From Planotetraspora silvatica (GTDB lineage Bacteria > Actinomycetota > Actinomycetes > Streptosporangiales > Streptosporangiaceae): 64,000 nt of DNA. Shown piece by piece: positions 1 through 8,237 of the stretch. Both the position numbers and the translations under genes were made by a program. Each line of letters starts with the position of its first letter. The first letter of the stretch is position 1. Location: positions 62,001 to 126,000 of the forward strand of contig NZ_BOOQ01000041.1 of NCBI RefSeq assembly GCF_016863315.1, given 5' to 3'. Under the pieces are notes generated by a model, which did not search any database, was not told the DNA's origin, and worked only from the letters and a program-made list of their open reading frames with translations.

Positions 1-2571
1 CGGTGCGAGGACGGGCTGATCGACCGCGGCATGGCCCGCTCGCGCGACGCCAGGGACCGTCTCGCCGCCGAGCTGGACATCATCGAGAAGAAGCGCTTGT
101 CCGGATATTTCATCTCAGTGGCTGGCATCACGGACATGATCCGTTCGATGGGCATCCGCTGCGCGATCCGGGGCTCCGGCGCGGGCAGCCTGGTCAACCA
201 TCTCATCGGCATCGGCGAGGTGAACCCCCTCGAGCACGGCCTGCTGATGGAGCGTTTCCTCTCCGAGGGGCGCCGCGGCCTGCCCGACATCGACGTCGAC
301 GTGGAGTCCGCCCGCCGCCTCGACTGCTACCGGGCCATCCTCGGCCGGTACGGCGAGACGCGCGTGGCCTGCGTCTCCATGATGGAGACCTACCGCGCCC
401 GCAGCGCGCTCCGCGACGTGGGAGCGGCCATGGGCCTGCCGCCGCATGAGATCGACGTCATCGCCAAGGCGTTCCCGCACGTCAGGGCCAAGCAGATCCG
501 CGCAGCCCTGTCCGACCTGCCCGAGTTGCGCGACAGCGGGCTGAACGACCGGTCGCTGCAGAACATGTTCCGGCTGGCGGAGAGGCTCGACGGGCTGCCC
601 CGGCACATCGCGCTCCACCCGTGCGGGGTGCTGATCGGCAACTCCACCCTCCGCGACCGGACGCCCGTGGAGCGCAGCCTGCTCGACTTCCCGATGTCGC
701 AGTTCGACAAGGACGACGTCGAGGAGGCCGGCCTGCTCAAGCTCGACGTGCTCGGCGTGCGCATGCAGTCGTCGCTGGCCTACTCGCTGCGGGAGATCGA
801 GAGGGTCGACGGCCGGAAGATCGACCTGGACGCCGTCCCCCATGACGACCAGCCCACCTACGACATGATCCGCATCGGCCGCACGCTCGGCTGTTTCCAG
901 ATCGAGTCGCCGGGCCAGCGGGAGCTGGTGGCCAAGCTCGAGCCCCGGACCATGCACGACCTGATCGTGGACATCTCGCTGTTCCGGCCGGGGCCGGTCA
1001 ACTCCGACATGGTCACCCCCTACCTGGAGGCCAGGCACGGCTACCGCGAGCCGTACTACCCGCACGAGAGGCTGAGGGATGCGCTCCGGGAGACCAACGG
1101 GGTGGTCGTCTTCCACGAACAGGTCCTGAAGATCATCCATGTGATGACGGGGGAGGACCTGTCGTTCGCGGAGAAGATGCGCCGCACCCTCGGGACCCCG
1201 GCGGGCCGGGAGGTCGTCCGGTCGTGGTTCGTGCCGCTCGCCCGGAAGAAAGGCTTCGACGCCGCCGCGGTCGACAAGGCGTGGAAGGTGCTCGACGCGT
1301 TCGGCGGGTTCGGGTTCTGCAAGGCGCACGCGGCGGCGTTCGCGCTGCCCACCTACCAGTCGGCCTGGCTCAAGCGGCACCACGCGGCCGCCTTCTTCGC
1401 CGGAGTGCTCACTCACGAGCCCGGCATGTACCCCAACCGCGTGATCCTCGACGAGGCCCGCCAGTGCGGGGTCGACATCCTTCCGCTGGACATCAACCGC
1501 TCGGGCCGGGAATGGCTCGTGGAGCGGACGGGTCCCGTCGCGCCCGGCCGGCCGGGCGAGCTCAGGATCGGTGAGATCGGGCGCGGGTACGGCCTGCGTG
1601 TGCCGTTCTCCGCGGTCAAGGGGGCGAGCGACGCGGAGGTCGACCGGATGGTCGCGGGCCGGCCGTACACCTCGATGGCCGACTTCTGGGAACGGGCCCG
1701 CCCCTCGCGTCCGACGGCCGAGCGGATCGTCGAGGTCGGCGGCCTCGACGCGCTGTACGGCCTGCGGCCGGGCGAGCCCCGATGGCGTCCCGGCGAGCTG
1801 ACGCGGCGCGACCTGATCGCCCAGGTGGGCGCCCTGGACCGGGCGTCCTCGACGGGCGTGAGCGCGTCCGGAGCGGCCGTGCAGCTTCCGATGGGATTCA
1901 CCGAGCAGGTCACGCCGGGGGAGTTGCCGGAGATGACCGAGGCCGAGGCGGTCGAGGCGGAGCTGTCGATCCTCGGCATGGACGTCAGCCGTCACGTGAT
2001 CGGCTTCCACGACGAGCTTCTCGACGCCATCGGCGTGACCAGGTCGAAGGACCTGCTGAAGCGGCGCAACGGGGCGGAGATCCTGGTCGCGGGGGTGAAG
2101 GTGGCCACCCAGACCCCGGCCGTGCGCTCGGGTCAGCGGGTCATCTTCGCGACACTCGACGACTCGACCGGCCCGATCGACCTGACGTTCTTCGAGTCGG
2201 TGCAGGCGCACACCGCGGCCACGGTGTTCGGGTCGTGGCTCCTGCTGGCCCGGGGTGTGGTCAGGCGCACCGGTGGGAGGGCCGTCTCGCTGCGGGCCGT
2301 CCACTGCTGGAACCTGCACGACCTCGACCGGCTGTGGCGGGCCGAGGGCATCGGCGCCGTCCGCGCCGTGCTGAACGAGCCGCCTTCTTCCGGCACGGGT
2401 GTGGGCGGGCGGCCCATCGAGTACGGCAACGGCTTCCGGCTCTCGCCCTACTCCGATATCGGGCCGACTCCCGGGGCGCGGGAAGGACGGATCCGCGGCC
2501 ATCCGGCGGAGCCCCAGCGCCGGCTCTGGCATGCCAGCTCGGGCAGCTCCGGCCCGGCGCCCGGGCGGTGA
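1..2571 (+). CDS. dnaE2: Error-prone DNA polymerase DnaE2 (ImuC), 5' end missing
   Basis: This is the C-terminal 856 residues of a C-family DNA polymerase III alpha-type subunit; the reading frame is open at base 1, so the PHP domain and start lie outside the window. The palm motif PDIDVD is at 283-300 and supplies catalytic aspartates. An OB-fold segment lies near 2080-2300, and the protein ends in a LWHASSGSSG tail that I associate with DnaE2 rather than replicative DnaE1. DnaE2 works with ImuA'/ImuB in SOS-induced translesion synthesis and mutagenesis; those partners would be upstream, off the window. Its last 124 bases overlap the convergent DUF4328 gene. Confidence 0.93.
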   Translation, partial: RCEDGLIDRGMARSRDARDRLAAELDIIEKKRLSGYFISVAGITDMIRSMGIRCAIRGSGAGSLVNHLIGIGEVNPLEHGLLMERFLSEGRRGLPDIDVDVESARRLDCYRAILGRYGETRVACVSMMETYRARSALRDVGAAMGLPPHEIDVIAKAFPHVRAKQIRAALSDLPELRDSGLNDRSLQNMFRLAERLDGLPRHIALHPCGVLIGNSTLRDRTPVERSLLDFPMSQFDKDDVEEAGLLKLDVLGVRMQSSLAYSLREIERVDGRKIDLDAVPHDDQPTYDMIRIGRTLGCFQIESPGQRELVAKLEPRTMHDLIVDISLFRPGPVNSDMVTPYLEARHGYREPYYPHERLRDALRETNGVVVFHEQVLKIIHVMTGEDLSFAEKMRRTLGTPAGREVVRSWFVPLARKKGFDAAAVDKAWKVLDAFGGFGFCKAHAAAFALPTYQSAWLKRHHAAAFFAGVLTHEPGMYPNRVILDEARQCGVDILPLDINRSGREWLVERTGPVAPGRPGELRIGEIGRGYGLRVPFSAVKGASDAEVDRMVAGRPYTSMADFWERARPSRPTAERIVEVGGLDALYGLRPGEPRWRPGELTRRDLIAQVGALDRASSTGVSASGAAVQLPMGFTEQVTPGELPEMTEAEAVEAELSILGMDVSRHVIGFHDELLDAIGVTRSKDLLKRRNGAEILVAGVKVATQTPAVRSGQRVIFATLDDSTGPIDLTFFESVQAHTAATVFGSWLLLARGVVRRTGGRAVSLRAVHCWNLHDLDRLWRAEGIGAVRAVLNEPPSSGTGVGGRPIEYGNGFRLSPYSDIGPTPGAREGRIRGHPAEPQRRLWHASSGSSGPAPGR

Positions 2572-3389
2572 CGGTCTCGGACGGCGGGCTCCGCGTTCGG
2601 GCCGGAACTCGGGCCGGAGTTCGGGCCGGAGCTCGACGAGAAGACGTAGCTCGAGTGATGCGCCGGCGGACGGGCCTGGAGCCGCCGCTCCCGGAGCTCA
2701 GGGAACTGGTGGTCACGAGCCATCGGCGAGCGCCTGGTCTCCCCGAGAACGGTGATCTCCCGGACGGTGGCCGCGCAGAGAATGGCGGCGACGATCGTGG
2801 CGCCCAACTGGGGCAGGCCCGCGCCGGTCAGCCCGGCGTGCCCTGGCCGTACGAACACCAGGAACAGCGCCACCAGCCAGCTCGCCCACCAGCAGGCCCC
2901 AAGGAGGAGCCAGCGGGCGCGGCCGTCCTGGCCGGCCCCGGCGGGCCGCCGACCGGCGTCGCTCCAGGTGATCCCGGTGCGGCCCCCTCCGTCGCGGGAG
3001 GCTCCGCTCTCGCCGGCGTCGCGCCAGGCGCGGTCGGCCAGGACGAGCGGGGCCACCAGGTTGACCACGGGCACGAACCAGGCCGCGACGATCCCCAGCC
3101 GGGAGGCGCCGGGCAGGGCGCGACGCAGCCAGGTCAGATAGGCCGCTCCCGCCGCGATGGTCGCGATGGTCAGCGCCATCATCAGGATCGCGAACACCGT
3201 CACCGCGCCCGCCACCTGACGTGCTCCGGGCGCGTCGGGGTTTCCGCCGAATCCGGCGATCTGCTGGGCCAGCCGGTGCCCACGGGCCTCTTCGAAGACC
3301 ACCAGCGCGGCCATCGCGACGACCTGGAGCGTGAGCCAGGCATACACGCCGGAGGCCGCACGGCTCACGGGTGACGAGGTCGACCACAT
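2448..3389 (-). CDS. DUF4328-type multi-pass membrane protein
   Basis: The 313-residue protein has about five hydrophobic helices (roughly residues 14-36, 62-88, 96-118, 162-182, 192-208) and the FVPVVNLVAPL segment typical of DUF4328 proteins; no biochemical function is known. The ATG follows a GGGGGGAG ribosome site. The last hundred residues are a hydrophilic tail containing SGPNSGPSSGPN repeats. The end of this tail is encoded antisense to the last 124 bases of dnaE2, so the tail could be a read-on extension rather than a selected domain. The membrane part is well supported; the exact end is less certain. Confidence 0.75.
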   Translation of the reverse strand: MWSTSSPVSRAASGVYAWLTLQVVAMAALVVFEEARGHRLAQQIAGFGGNPDAPGARQVAGAVTVFAILMMALTIATIAAGAAYLTWLRRALPGASRLGIVAAWFVPVVNLVAPLVLADRAWRDAGESGASRDGGGRTGITWSDAGRRPAGAGQDGRARWLLLGACWWASWLVALFLVFVRPGHAGLTGAGLPQLGATIVAAILCAATVREITVLGETRRSPMARDHQFPELRERRLQARPPAHHSSYVFSSSSGPNSGPSSGPNAEPAVRDRHRPGAGPELPELACQSRRWGSAGWPRIRPSRAPGVGPISE

Positions 3390-3668
3390 GTGATTCTCCC
3401 CCCGGCGTGCGCGGAACTTGTCTCACTCCTATCCCGTCAGTGATCCTCTTAATCAGGTGAAGTCGTCCGGCCGGGCGCCGGAGGGGACACTCGCCGGCCG
3501 ACGCGCTGTCCGGACCCGTCACCGTCGGCTCGTGCCCACGGCGTCCACGGGACGATGTCCCCACTGGACGCCCAGAGCGGCCACTATGCTGCCGCCTAGC
3601 CACAAGCGCGTATGTATCTAGCCAAAACGGGCCGACTACGCGATGTCTGACAATTTCACTGCAGATGG

Positions 3669-5879
3669 GTGATCACACTGAGCAGCCGGGAGACCTCGCC
3701 GAGCCGCATCCCCGGAGCAGGCGGGGACTCGGAACCCGCTTCGCCAGGGCATCTGCTGCTGGAGGGGCCCTCCGGCCGTGCCGCGGCATCGATGACCGCT
3801 CCCGAGGGTGCGCCCTCCGGAGCGGACGAGAGACCTTCGAGCCGTTTCCGCGGCGACATCGAAGGGCTCCGCGCGGTCGCCGTCGGGCTGGTGCTGCTCT
3901 ACCACGCGGGAGTCTCCTTCCTTCCCGGTGGATTCGTCGGCGTCGACGTCTTCTTCGTCATCTCGGGATTCCTGATCACCACTCAGCTCGTGTCGGAGAT
4001 GGGCAGGACCGGGACGATCTCACTCGTCCGGTTCTACGCCCGGCGGGCGAAGCGGCTGTTGCCGGCCGCGGGCATCGTCCTGCTGGTGACCGCGGTGCTG
4101 GCACGCTTCTTCATTCCGTCGACGCGGTGGAACGAGATCGGCGGGGACATCGTCGGCTCGGCTCTCTACGTGGTGAACTGGCGTTTCGCCGACCGGTCGG
4201 TGGACTATCTGGCCGAGGACTCCCAGCCTTCTCCGGTGCAGCACTTCTGGTCGCTGGCGGTGGAGGAGCAGTTCTACCTGGTGTGGCCGCTGCTGATCCT
4301 CGCCGCCATCGTGGTCGCGAAGATGATGCGCAGGGGGAGGAAGCCGACGCTCTGGGTGGGGCTCGCCCTGGTGATCATCCCGTCGTTCGCCTGGTCGCTG
4401 AGCGAGACGGCGAACGTCCCGGCCCGCGCGTACTTCGAGACGACCACCCGCATGTGGGAACTGGGCATCGGCGCGGCGGTGGCCCTCGCCGCGGGGGCGT
4501 TCACCCGGCTGCCACGCGGCCTGGCGATCGGCGTCGGCTGGGGCGGTCTGACCGCGATCGCCGCGGCCGGGTTGCTCATCACCACCGAGACGCCATGGCC
4601 CGGCTACGCCGCCGCCTTGCCGACGATCGGAGCCGCGGCGGTCATCGCGGCCGGATTCTCGGTGACCAGAGGAGGGCCGGCGTCGCTCCTCGCTCTGCGG
4701 CCCCTCCGCTGGATCGGCGGCCTGTCGTACTCGCTCTACCTGTGGCACTGGCCGCTGCTCGTGGCGGCGACCGCATACCTGGGCGGGCTGTCGACGACGC
4801 GCGGCCTGATCGTGGCAGGCGTCTCGATCATCCCGGCCTGGCTGACCGCCCGCGCCGTGGAGAACCCCCTCCGGCACTCCGCGGCCATCGCACGCTCGTC
4901 GCGGCTCGCTCTCAGCATGGGCGTCAACTTCACCCTCGTGGGCGTGGCCGCCGGCCTGGTCCTGCTGCTGGGCGTCACGGCCTCGCAGGCGCCGGCCGGT
5001 GCCGTCGCGCAGGGCGCGGCGGTCCTCGGTGACAAGCCGCGTGACGCCCCGGCCGGAGCCGTGGTGGACCACGTCGCGTGGATGACACCGACTCCCGCCG
5101 AGGCGGCGGCCGACGTCCCGGCGGCGTACGCCGACGGATGTCAGCAGGTCACGAACAAGACCGAGGTGGCCACCTGCGAATACGGAGACCGGGGCGGACA
5201 GGTCGACGTGGCCGTGGTCGGCGACTCCAAGATGGTCCAGTGGATGCCGGCGTTGCAGCCGATCGCCGAACAGAACGGCTGGCATGTGGTCACGTACTTC
5301 AAGTCCGCGTGCGCCTTCTCCCTGGCGACGACCCGATACGACGGCAAGCCGTACCAGTCGTGCCGCGACTGGACCGATGAGGTGCGCCGGCGGCTGAAGT
5401 CGGACCCGCCGGACTTCGTGATCACCTCGCAGGGACAGGGCAACGCGCTCGACGCCGGCGGCAAGGAGACCCAGAAGGCCATGACCGCCGGTCTGCGTGG
5501 CGCCTGGTCCGAGCTCACGTCGCTGGGGACGAAGGTCGTGGTGGTGGCCGACAACGCGCCCCCCGGCATCAACGTCTACGAGTGTGTGGAGAAGAACCCC
5601 GAGAAGTTGTCGGCCTGCGCGTTCGACCGCGCGCGATATGCCGGGAGTGCGGCGCCCACCCAGCATCTGGCCGTCAAGGGCCAGCCGAACGTGCGGATCG
5701 TCGACCTGTTCGACGCCATCTGTCCCGCCGAGCGGTGCGCGCCCGTGATCGGCAACGTGCTCGTCTACCGCCAGGGGTCGCACATCACGGCGACGTACGT
5801 CAAGTCGCTGACCGCGCAGCTTGCCGCGGCCCTGTCGAAGGCGAAACTTCCCGCCACGTATCAGCCGGGAGCGAGCTGA
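3669..5879 (+). CDS. Acyltransferase 3 family protein with C-terminal SGNH domain
   Basis: This 736-residue OafA/OatA-like membrane protein probably transfers acyl groups to a surface polysaccharide or peptidoglycan. The N-terminal half begins with the acyltransferase-3 signature (FRGDIEGLRAVAV, then YHAG) and has about ten hydrophobic helices. The C-terminal half is an extracytoplasmic SGNH domain with the nucleophile in GDSK (Ser520). The catalytic block reads RQGSHIT, so Gln702 stands where the family normally has Asp three residues before His705. The GTG at 3669 lacks a clear ribosome site; an in-frame ATG at 3792, just before the conserved region, is an alternative start. Confidence 0.85.
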   Translation: MITLSSRETSPSRIPGAGGDSEPASPGHLLLEGPSGRAAASMTAPEGAPSGADERPSSRFRGDIEGLRAVAVGLVLLYHAGVSFLPGGFVGVDVFFVISGFLITTQLVSEMGRTGTISLVRFYARRAKRLLPAAGIVLLVTAVLARFFIPSTRWNEIGGDIVGSALYVVNWRFADRSVDYLAEDSQPSPVQHFWSLAVEEQFYLVWPLLILAAIVVAKMMRRGRKPTLWVGLALVIIPSFAWSLSETANVPARAYFETTTRMWELGIGAAVALAAGAFTRLPRGLAIGVGWGGLTAIAAAGLLITTETPWPGYAAALPTIGAAAVIAAGFSVTRGGPASLLALRPLRWIGGLSYSLYLWHWPLLVAATAYLGGLSTTRGLIVAGVSIIPAWLTARAVENPLRHSAAIARSSRLALSMGVNFTLVGVAAGLVLLLGVTASQAPAGAVAQGAAVLGDKPRDAPAGAVVDHVAWMTPTPAEAAADVPAAYADGCQQVTNKTEVATCEYGDRGGQVDVAVVGDSKMVQWMPALQPIAEQNGWHVVTYFKSACAFSLATTRYDGKPYQSCRDWTDEVRRRLKSDPPDFVITSQGQGNALDAGGKETQKAMTAGLRGAWSELTSLGTKVVVVADNAPPGINVYECVEKNPEKLSACAFDRARYAGSAAPTQHLAVKGQPNVRIVDLFDAICPAERCAPVIGNVLVYRQGSHITATYVKSLTAQLAAALSKAKLPATYQPGAS

Positions 5880-5894
5880 GGCGCCCGCCTCAGC
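5875..5894. terminator. Short stem-loop shared by two convergent stop codons
   Basis: GCTGAGGC and GCCTCAGC form an 8-bp stem with a 4-base loop. The left arm contains the stop codon of the acyltransferase and the right arm contains the stop codon of the convergent DUF5990 gene. No U-tract follows, as is common for actinomycete terminators. Function is inferred. Confidence 0.5.
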
Positions 5895-6342
5895 CGGCGG
5901 TCCATTCGATGCGCGGAGGCCGTACGGCGGCGCAGAGCGGCTCGCCCTTGCCGTCGGTGAGCCGGAGGCGCCCGAGGAGCCGTCCTGAGCGGACCGCGGC
6001 GTCGACGGTCTCCGCGTCGACGGCGTCGAGCATCAGCTTCGCCCGGCGGAACATGCTGAAGACGCCCGCGTCGTCGACCGTGCCCCAGGACAGGTAGATG
6101 AACCGGCCGCCGGGACGGCCCTGGATGTGGGGACCCCTGAGGTCGACGCCGCCCGGCGTGGGGGCAACTGTGCACTCCAGCGTCCAGGCCGCCGAGGTCG
6201 CGTCACCGGGATGGAGGTCGAGCGGTTCGTCGCGGCGGTCCCGCCGCTGGACGCCGACATGGATGCCGGAGTAGCCGGGGAAGCCGTCACCGGGCGGGCA
6301 CGTGCGGCCGGGCAGGTCCGACGCTTCGATGTGGATCCACAC
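5890..6342 (-). CDS. DUF5990 family protein
   Basis: This is a 150-residue soluble protein beginning MWIHIEASDLPGRTC, with the conserved FIYLSWGTVDD core and MFRRAKLML segment typical of DUF5990 proteins of actinomycetes. No function is known for the family and no catalytic motif can be recognised. It lies 60 bases downstream of the LLM oxidoreductase on the same strand and could be cotranscribed with it. Its 3' end meets the acyltransferase gene tail to tail in a small hairpin. Confidence 0.75.
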   Translation of the reverse strand: MWIHIEASDLPGRTCPPGDGFPGYSGIHVGVQRRDRRDEPLDLHPGDATSAAWTLECTVAPTPGGVDLRGPHIQGRPGGRFIYLSWGTVDDAGVFSMFRRAKLMLDAVDAETVDAAVRSGRLLGRLRLTDGKGEPLCAAVRPPRIEWTAG

Positions 6343-6402
6343 GCCGCAATCATCCGCCTCGGGACGACCGCCCGCTAACCGACCGCCTTAACCGACCGTC
6401 TG

Positions 6403-7416
6403 CTAACCGAGCACCAGGTCCCGGATGTCCCTCAGCGTGGGCTCGTCGCGCGGGCCCATGACCAGCAGGTTCGTCACCGGGCTCTTGCGCCACAGTTCGA
6501 GCCGTTCGCGGATGCGGCCGATGGGACCGACCAGGGAGATGCCGTCGGCGAGTTCGTCGGGGATCGCGGCGAACGCCTCGTCCCTGCGCCCCGCCAGATA
6601 GAGCGCCTGGATCCGCTCCGCGGCTTCGGCGTACCCCATCCGGCCCACGATGTCGGCGTGGAAGTTGCGCGCCTTGGCGCCCATGCCGCCGATGTAGAGG
6701 GTGAGCATCATCTTCACCCCGTCGATGGCGGCGCGCACGTCGTCGGTCACGATGACGTTCACCATGGCCGCGATGTCGAAGGCGGGTGCCGCGCCGGCGA
6801 GCGCCTCGCCGTACATCGCCTCGATCTTCTCGGGGAAGACGAAGAGCGGGAGCCAGCCCTGGGCGACCTCGGTGGCGAGCGCGACGTTCTTCGGGCCCTC
6901 CGCGCCGAGGTAGACGGGGATGTCGTCCCGGAGGGGATGAGTGATCAGCTTGAGCGGCTTGCCCAGGCCGCCGGGCAGCGGCAGGGGATAGTGCGGTCCC
7001 GGAGCGGTGACGGGCTCCTCCCGCCGCCAGACCTTCCGCATGATCTCGACGTACTCACGGGTTCTCGCGAGAGGCCGGGGGAACGGCTGGCCGTACCAGC
7101 CCTCGACCACCTGGGGCCCTGACGCGCCCACGCCGAGCAGCAGTCGCCCGCCGGTGAGGTGGTCGAGCGTCATCGCGGTCATCGCGGTGGTGACGGGAGG
7201 CCGCGCGGACAACTGGGCGACGCTGGTGCCGAGCTTGATCCTGCTGGTGCGCGCGCCGTACCAGGCGAGGGGGGTGAAGGCGTCGCTTCCGTAGGCCTCG
7301 GCCGTCCACACCGACTCGTAGCCGAGCCGTTCGGCCGTCTGGACCAGCTCGGTCGCGTCGTCCGCGTTCCGCTGCCAGTATCCGAGGTTCAGTCCCAGTC
7401 TGAGATCGTCCGCCAC
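6403..7416 (-). CDS. LLM-class, probably F420-dependent oxidoreductase (Rv3520c-like)
   Basis: The 337-residue protein is a luciferase-like TIM-barrel enzyme: LGLNLGYW at the N terminus, TAEAYGSDAFTPL, LGTSVAQLSAR, SGPQVVEGWYGQ and LGAEGPKNVALA. From memory it resembles mycobacterial Rv3520c, a predicted F420-dependent oxidoreductase of the cholesterol regulon. The substrate is unknown. The GTG start has no clear Shine-Dalgarno sequence. A KstR-type palindrome ends 9 bases upstream of it, which suggests control by a sterol/lipid-catabolism TetR repressor. The GntR gene ends only 19 bases upstream, so read-through from it is also possible. Confidence 0.87.
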   Translation of the reverse strand: MADDLRLGLNLGYWQRNADDATELVQTAERLGYESVWTAEAYGSDAFTPLAWYGARTSRIKLGTSVAQLSARPPVTTAMTAMTLDHLTGGRLLLGVGASGPQVVEGWYGQPFPRPLARTREYVEIMRKVWRREEPVTAPGPHYPLPLPGGLGKPLKLITHPLRDDIPVYLGAEGPKNVALATEVAQGWLPLFVFPEKIEAMYGEALAGAAPAFDIAAMVNVIVTDDVRAAIDGVKMMLTLYIGGMGAKARNFHADIVGRMGYAEAAERIQALYLAGRRDEAFAAIPDELADGISLVGPIGRIRERLELWRKSPVTNLLVMGPRDEPTLRDIRDLVLG

Positions 7417-7424
7417 GCCACAAG

Positions 7425-7438
7425 TAGAACACGTTCTA
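7425..7438. promoter_or_regulatory. KstR-type operator
   Basis: TAGAACACGTTCTA has perfect 6-bp inverted arms and fits the published KstR consensus TnnAACnnGTTnnA at every fixed position. It lies just upstream of the LLM oxidoreductase start and overlaps the stop codon of the GntR gene. KstR binding is inferred; no kstR gene is in the window. Confidence 0.6.
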
Positions 7439-8149
7439 GCCGAGTCGGCCAGCCGAAGGCGGATATGCGCGCTCCAGATGCACGGTTATCGCCTCCATCG
7501 CCGTCGCGGCGTCGCCGTCCCTGATCGCGCCGTAGATCCGGCGATGGTCGGCCTGGAGATCCCCGGTGTCGCCCAGCCGTACGACGGCGTCGATGGCGAA
7601 GCGCTGGACGGCCCCGCGCAGCGCCTGCATGATCGCCGACGTGAGCCGGTTGCCCGAGGCCTCGGCGATGGCGGCGTGGAAGGCGATGTCGTGCTCCACG
7701 AACTCCTCCGGGCTCCGCGCCGCGTCCATGGCCGCGAGGGCTTGCGCCATGGACTCCAGCCCCGTCCGCGAACGGGCCGCGTGCTCGGCGGACCACTGCT
7801 CGATCATCAGCCGGGTGTCGACCACCTCGCGCATCGACAGCGTGGCCAGGCCGAGGTGCAGGCGCAGCAGGCCGGTGAGCGCGCTGCCGGGCCGCGAGGT
7901 CAGTACGGCTCCCGCGTCCGGGCCACGTCCCACCTGCGACGACACCACACCCAGACTCTCCAGCACGCGGAGGGCCTCGCGGACGGACGACCGGCTCACC
8001 CCCAGTTGCTCGGCGAGTTGGCGTTCACCCGGCAGTCGGTCGCCCACGGTGAGGCCGTCGGCCGCGATCCGCTCCTCGATCCGCGCGAGGACTCCCTCGA
8101 AGGCGCGCACGCGAGCGGGGTTCTGCGCCTGCCCGCCGGACTCGCTCAC
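7436..8149 (-). CDS. lldR: FadR/GntR-family regulator of the lactate operon (LldR/LutR type)
   Basis: This 237-residue transcription factor has an N-terminal winged helix (GERQLAEQLGVSRSSVREAL, about residues 27-60) and a C-terminal all-helical FCD ligand domain containing the metal/ligand motif spread over RLMIEQW, EHDIAFH and ADHRRIYGAI. The frame extends further upstream, but the GTG at 8149 is preceded by GAGGAGG and starts directly before the HTH. It is divergent from lutABC across 88 bases that carry two TGGTCTGACCA operators, so it most likely senses L-lactate and represses lutABC and itself. Confidence 0.87.
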   Translation of the reverse strand: MSESGGQAQNPARVRAFEGVLARIEERIAADGLTVGDRLPGERQLAEQLGVSRSSVREALRVLESLGVVSSQVGRGPDAGAVLTSRPGSALTGLLRLHLGLATLSMREVVDTRLMIEQWSAEHAARSRTGLESMAQALAAMDAARSPEEFVEHDIAFHAAIAEASGNRLTSAIMQALRGAVQRFAIDAVVRLGDTGDLQADHRRIYGAIRDGDAATAMEAITVHLERAYPPSAGRLG

Positions 8150-8194
8150 GGGGCCTCCTCGGTCTCGCGTGGTACGGATGTGATGATGGATGTA

Positions 8195-8220
8195 TGGTCT
8201 GACCATATTTGGTCTGACCA
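8195..8220. promoter_or_regulatory. Two tandem LldR-type operators
   Basis: Two identical copies of the palindrome TGGTCTGACCA occur at 8195-8205 and 8210-8220, with centres 15 bp apart. Both fit the LldR consensus TNGTNNNACNA described for Corynebacterium. They lie between the divergent regulator and lutA, 17 bases before the lutA start, where bound repressor would block transcription of lutABC. Confidence 0.78.
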
Positions 8221-8237
8221 TACACGCGGGAGGGCAT

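Noticed and set aside
115-2532. 805-residue frame on the minus strand through dnaE2
   Set aside because: It is antisense to a clear polymerase, has a His/Arg/Pro-rich shadow composition and matches no protein family I know.
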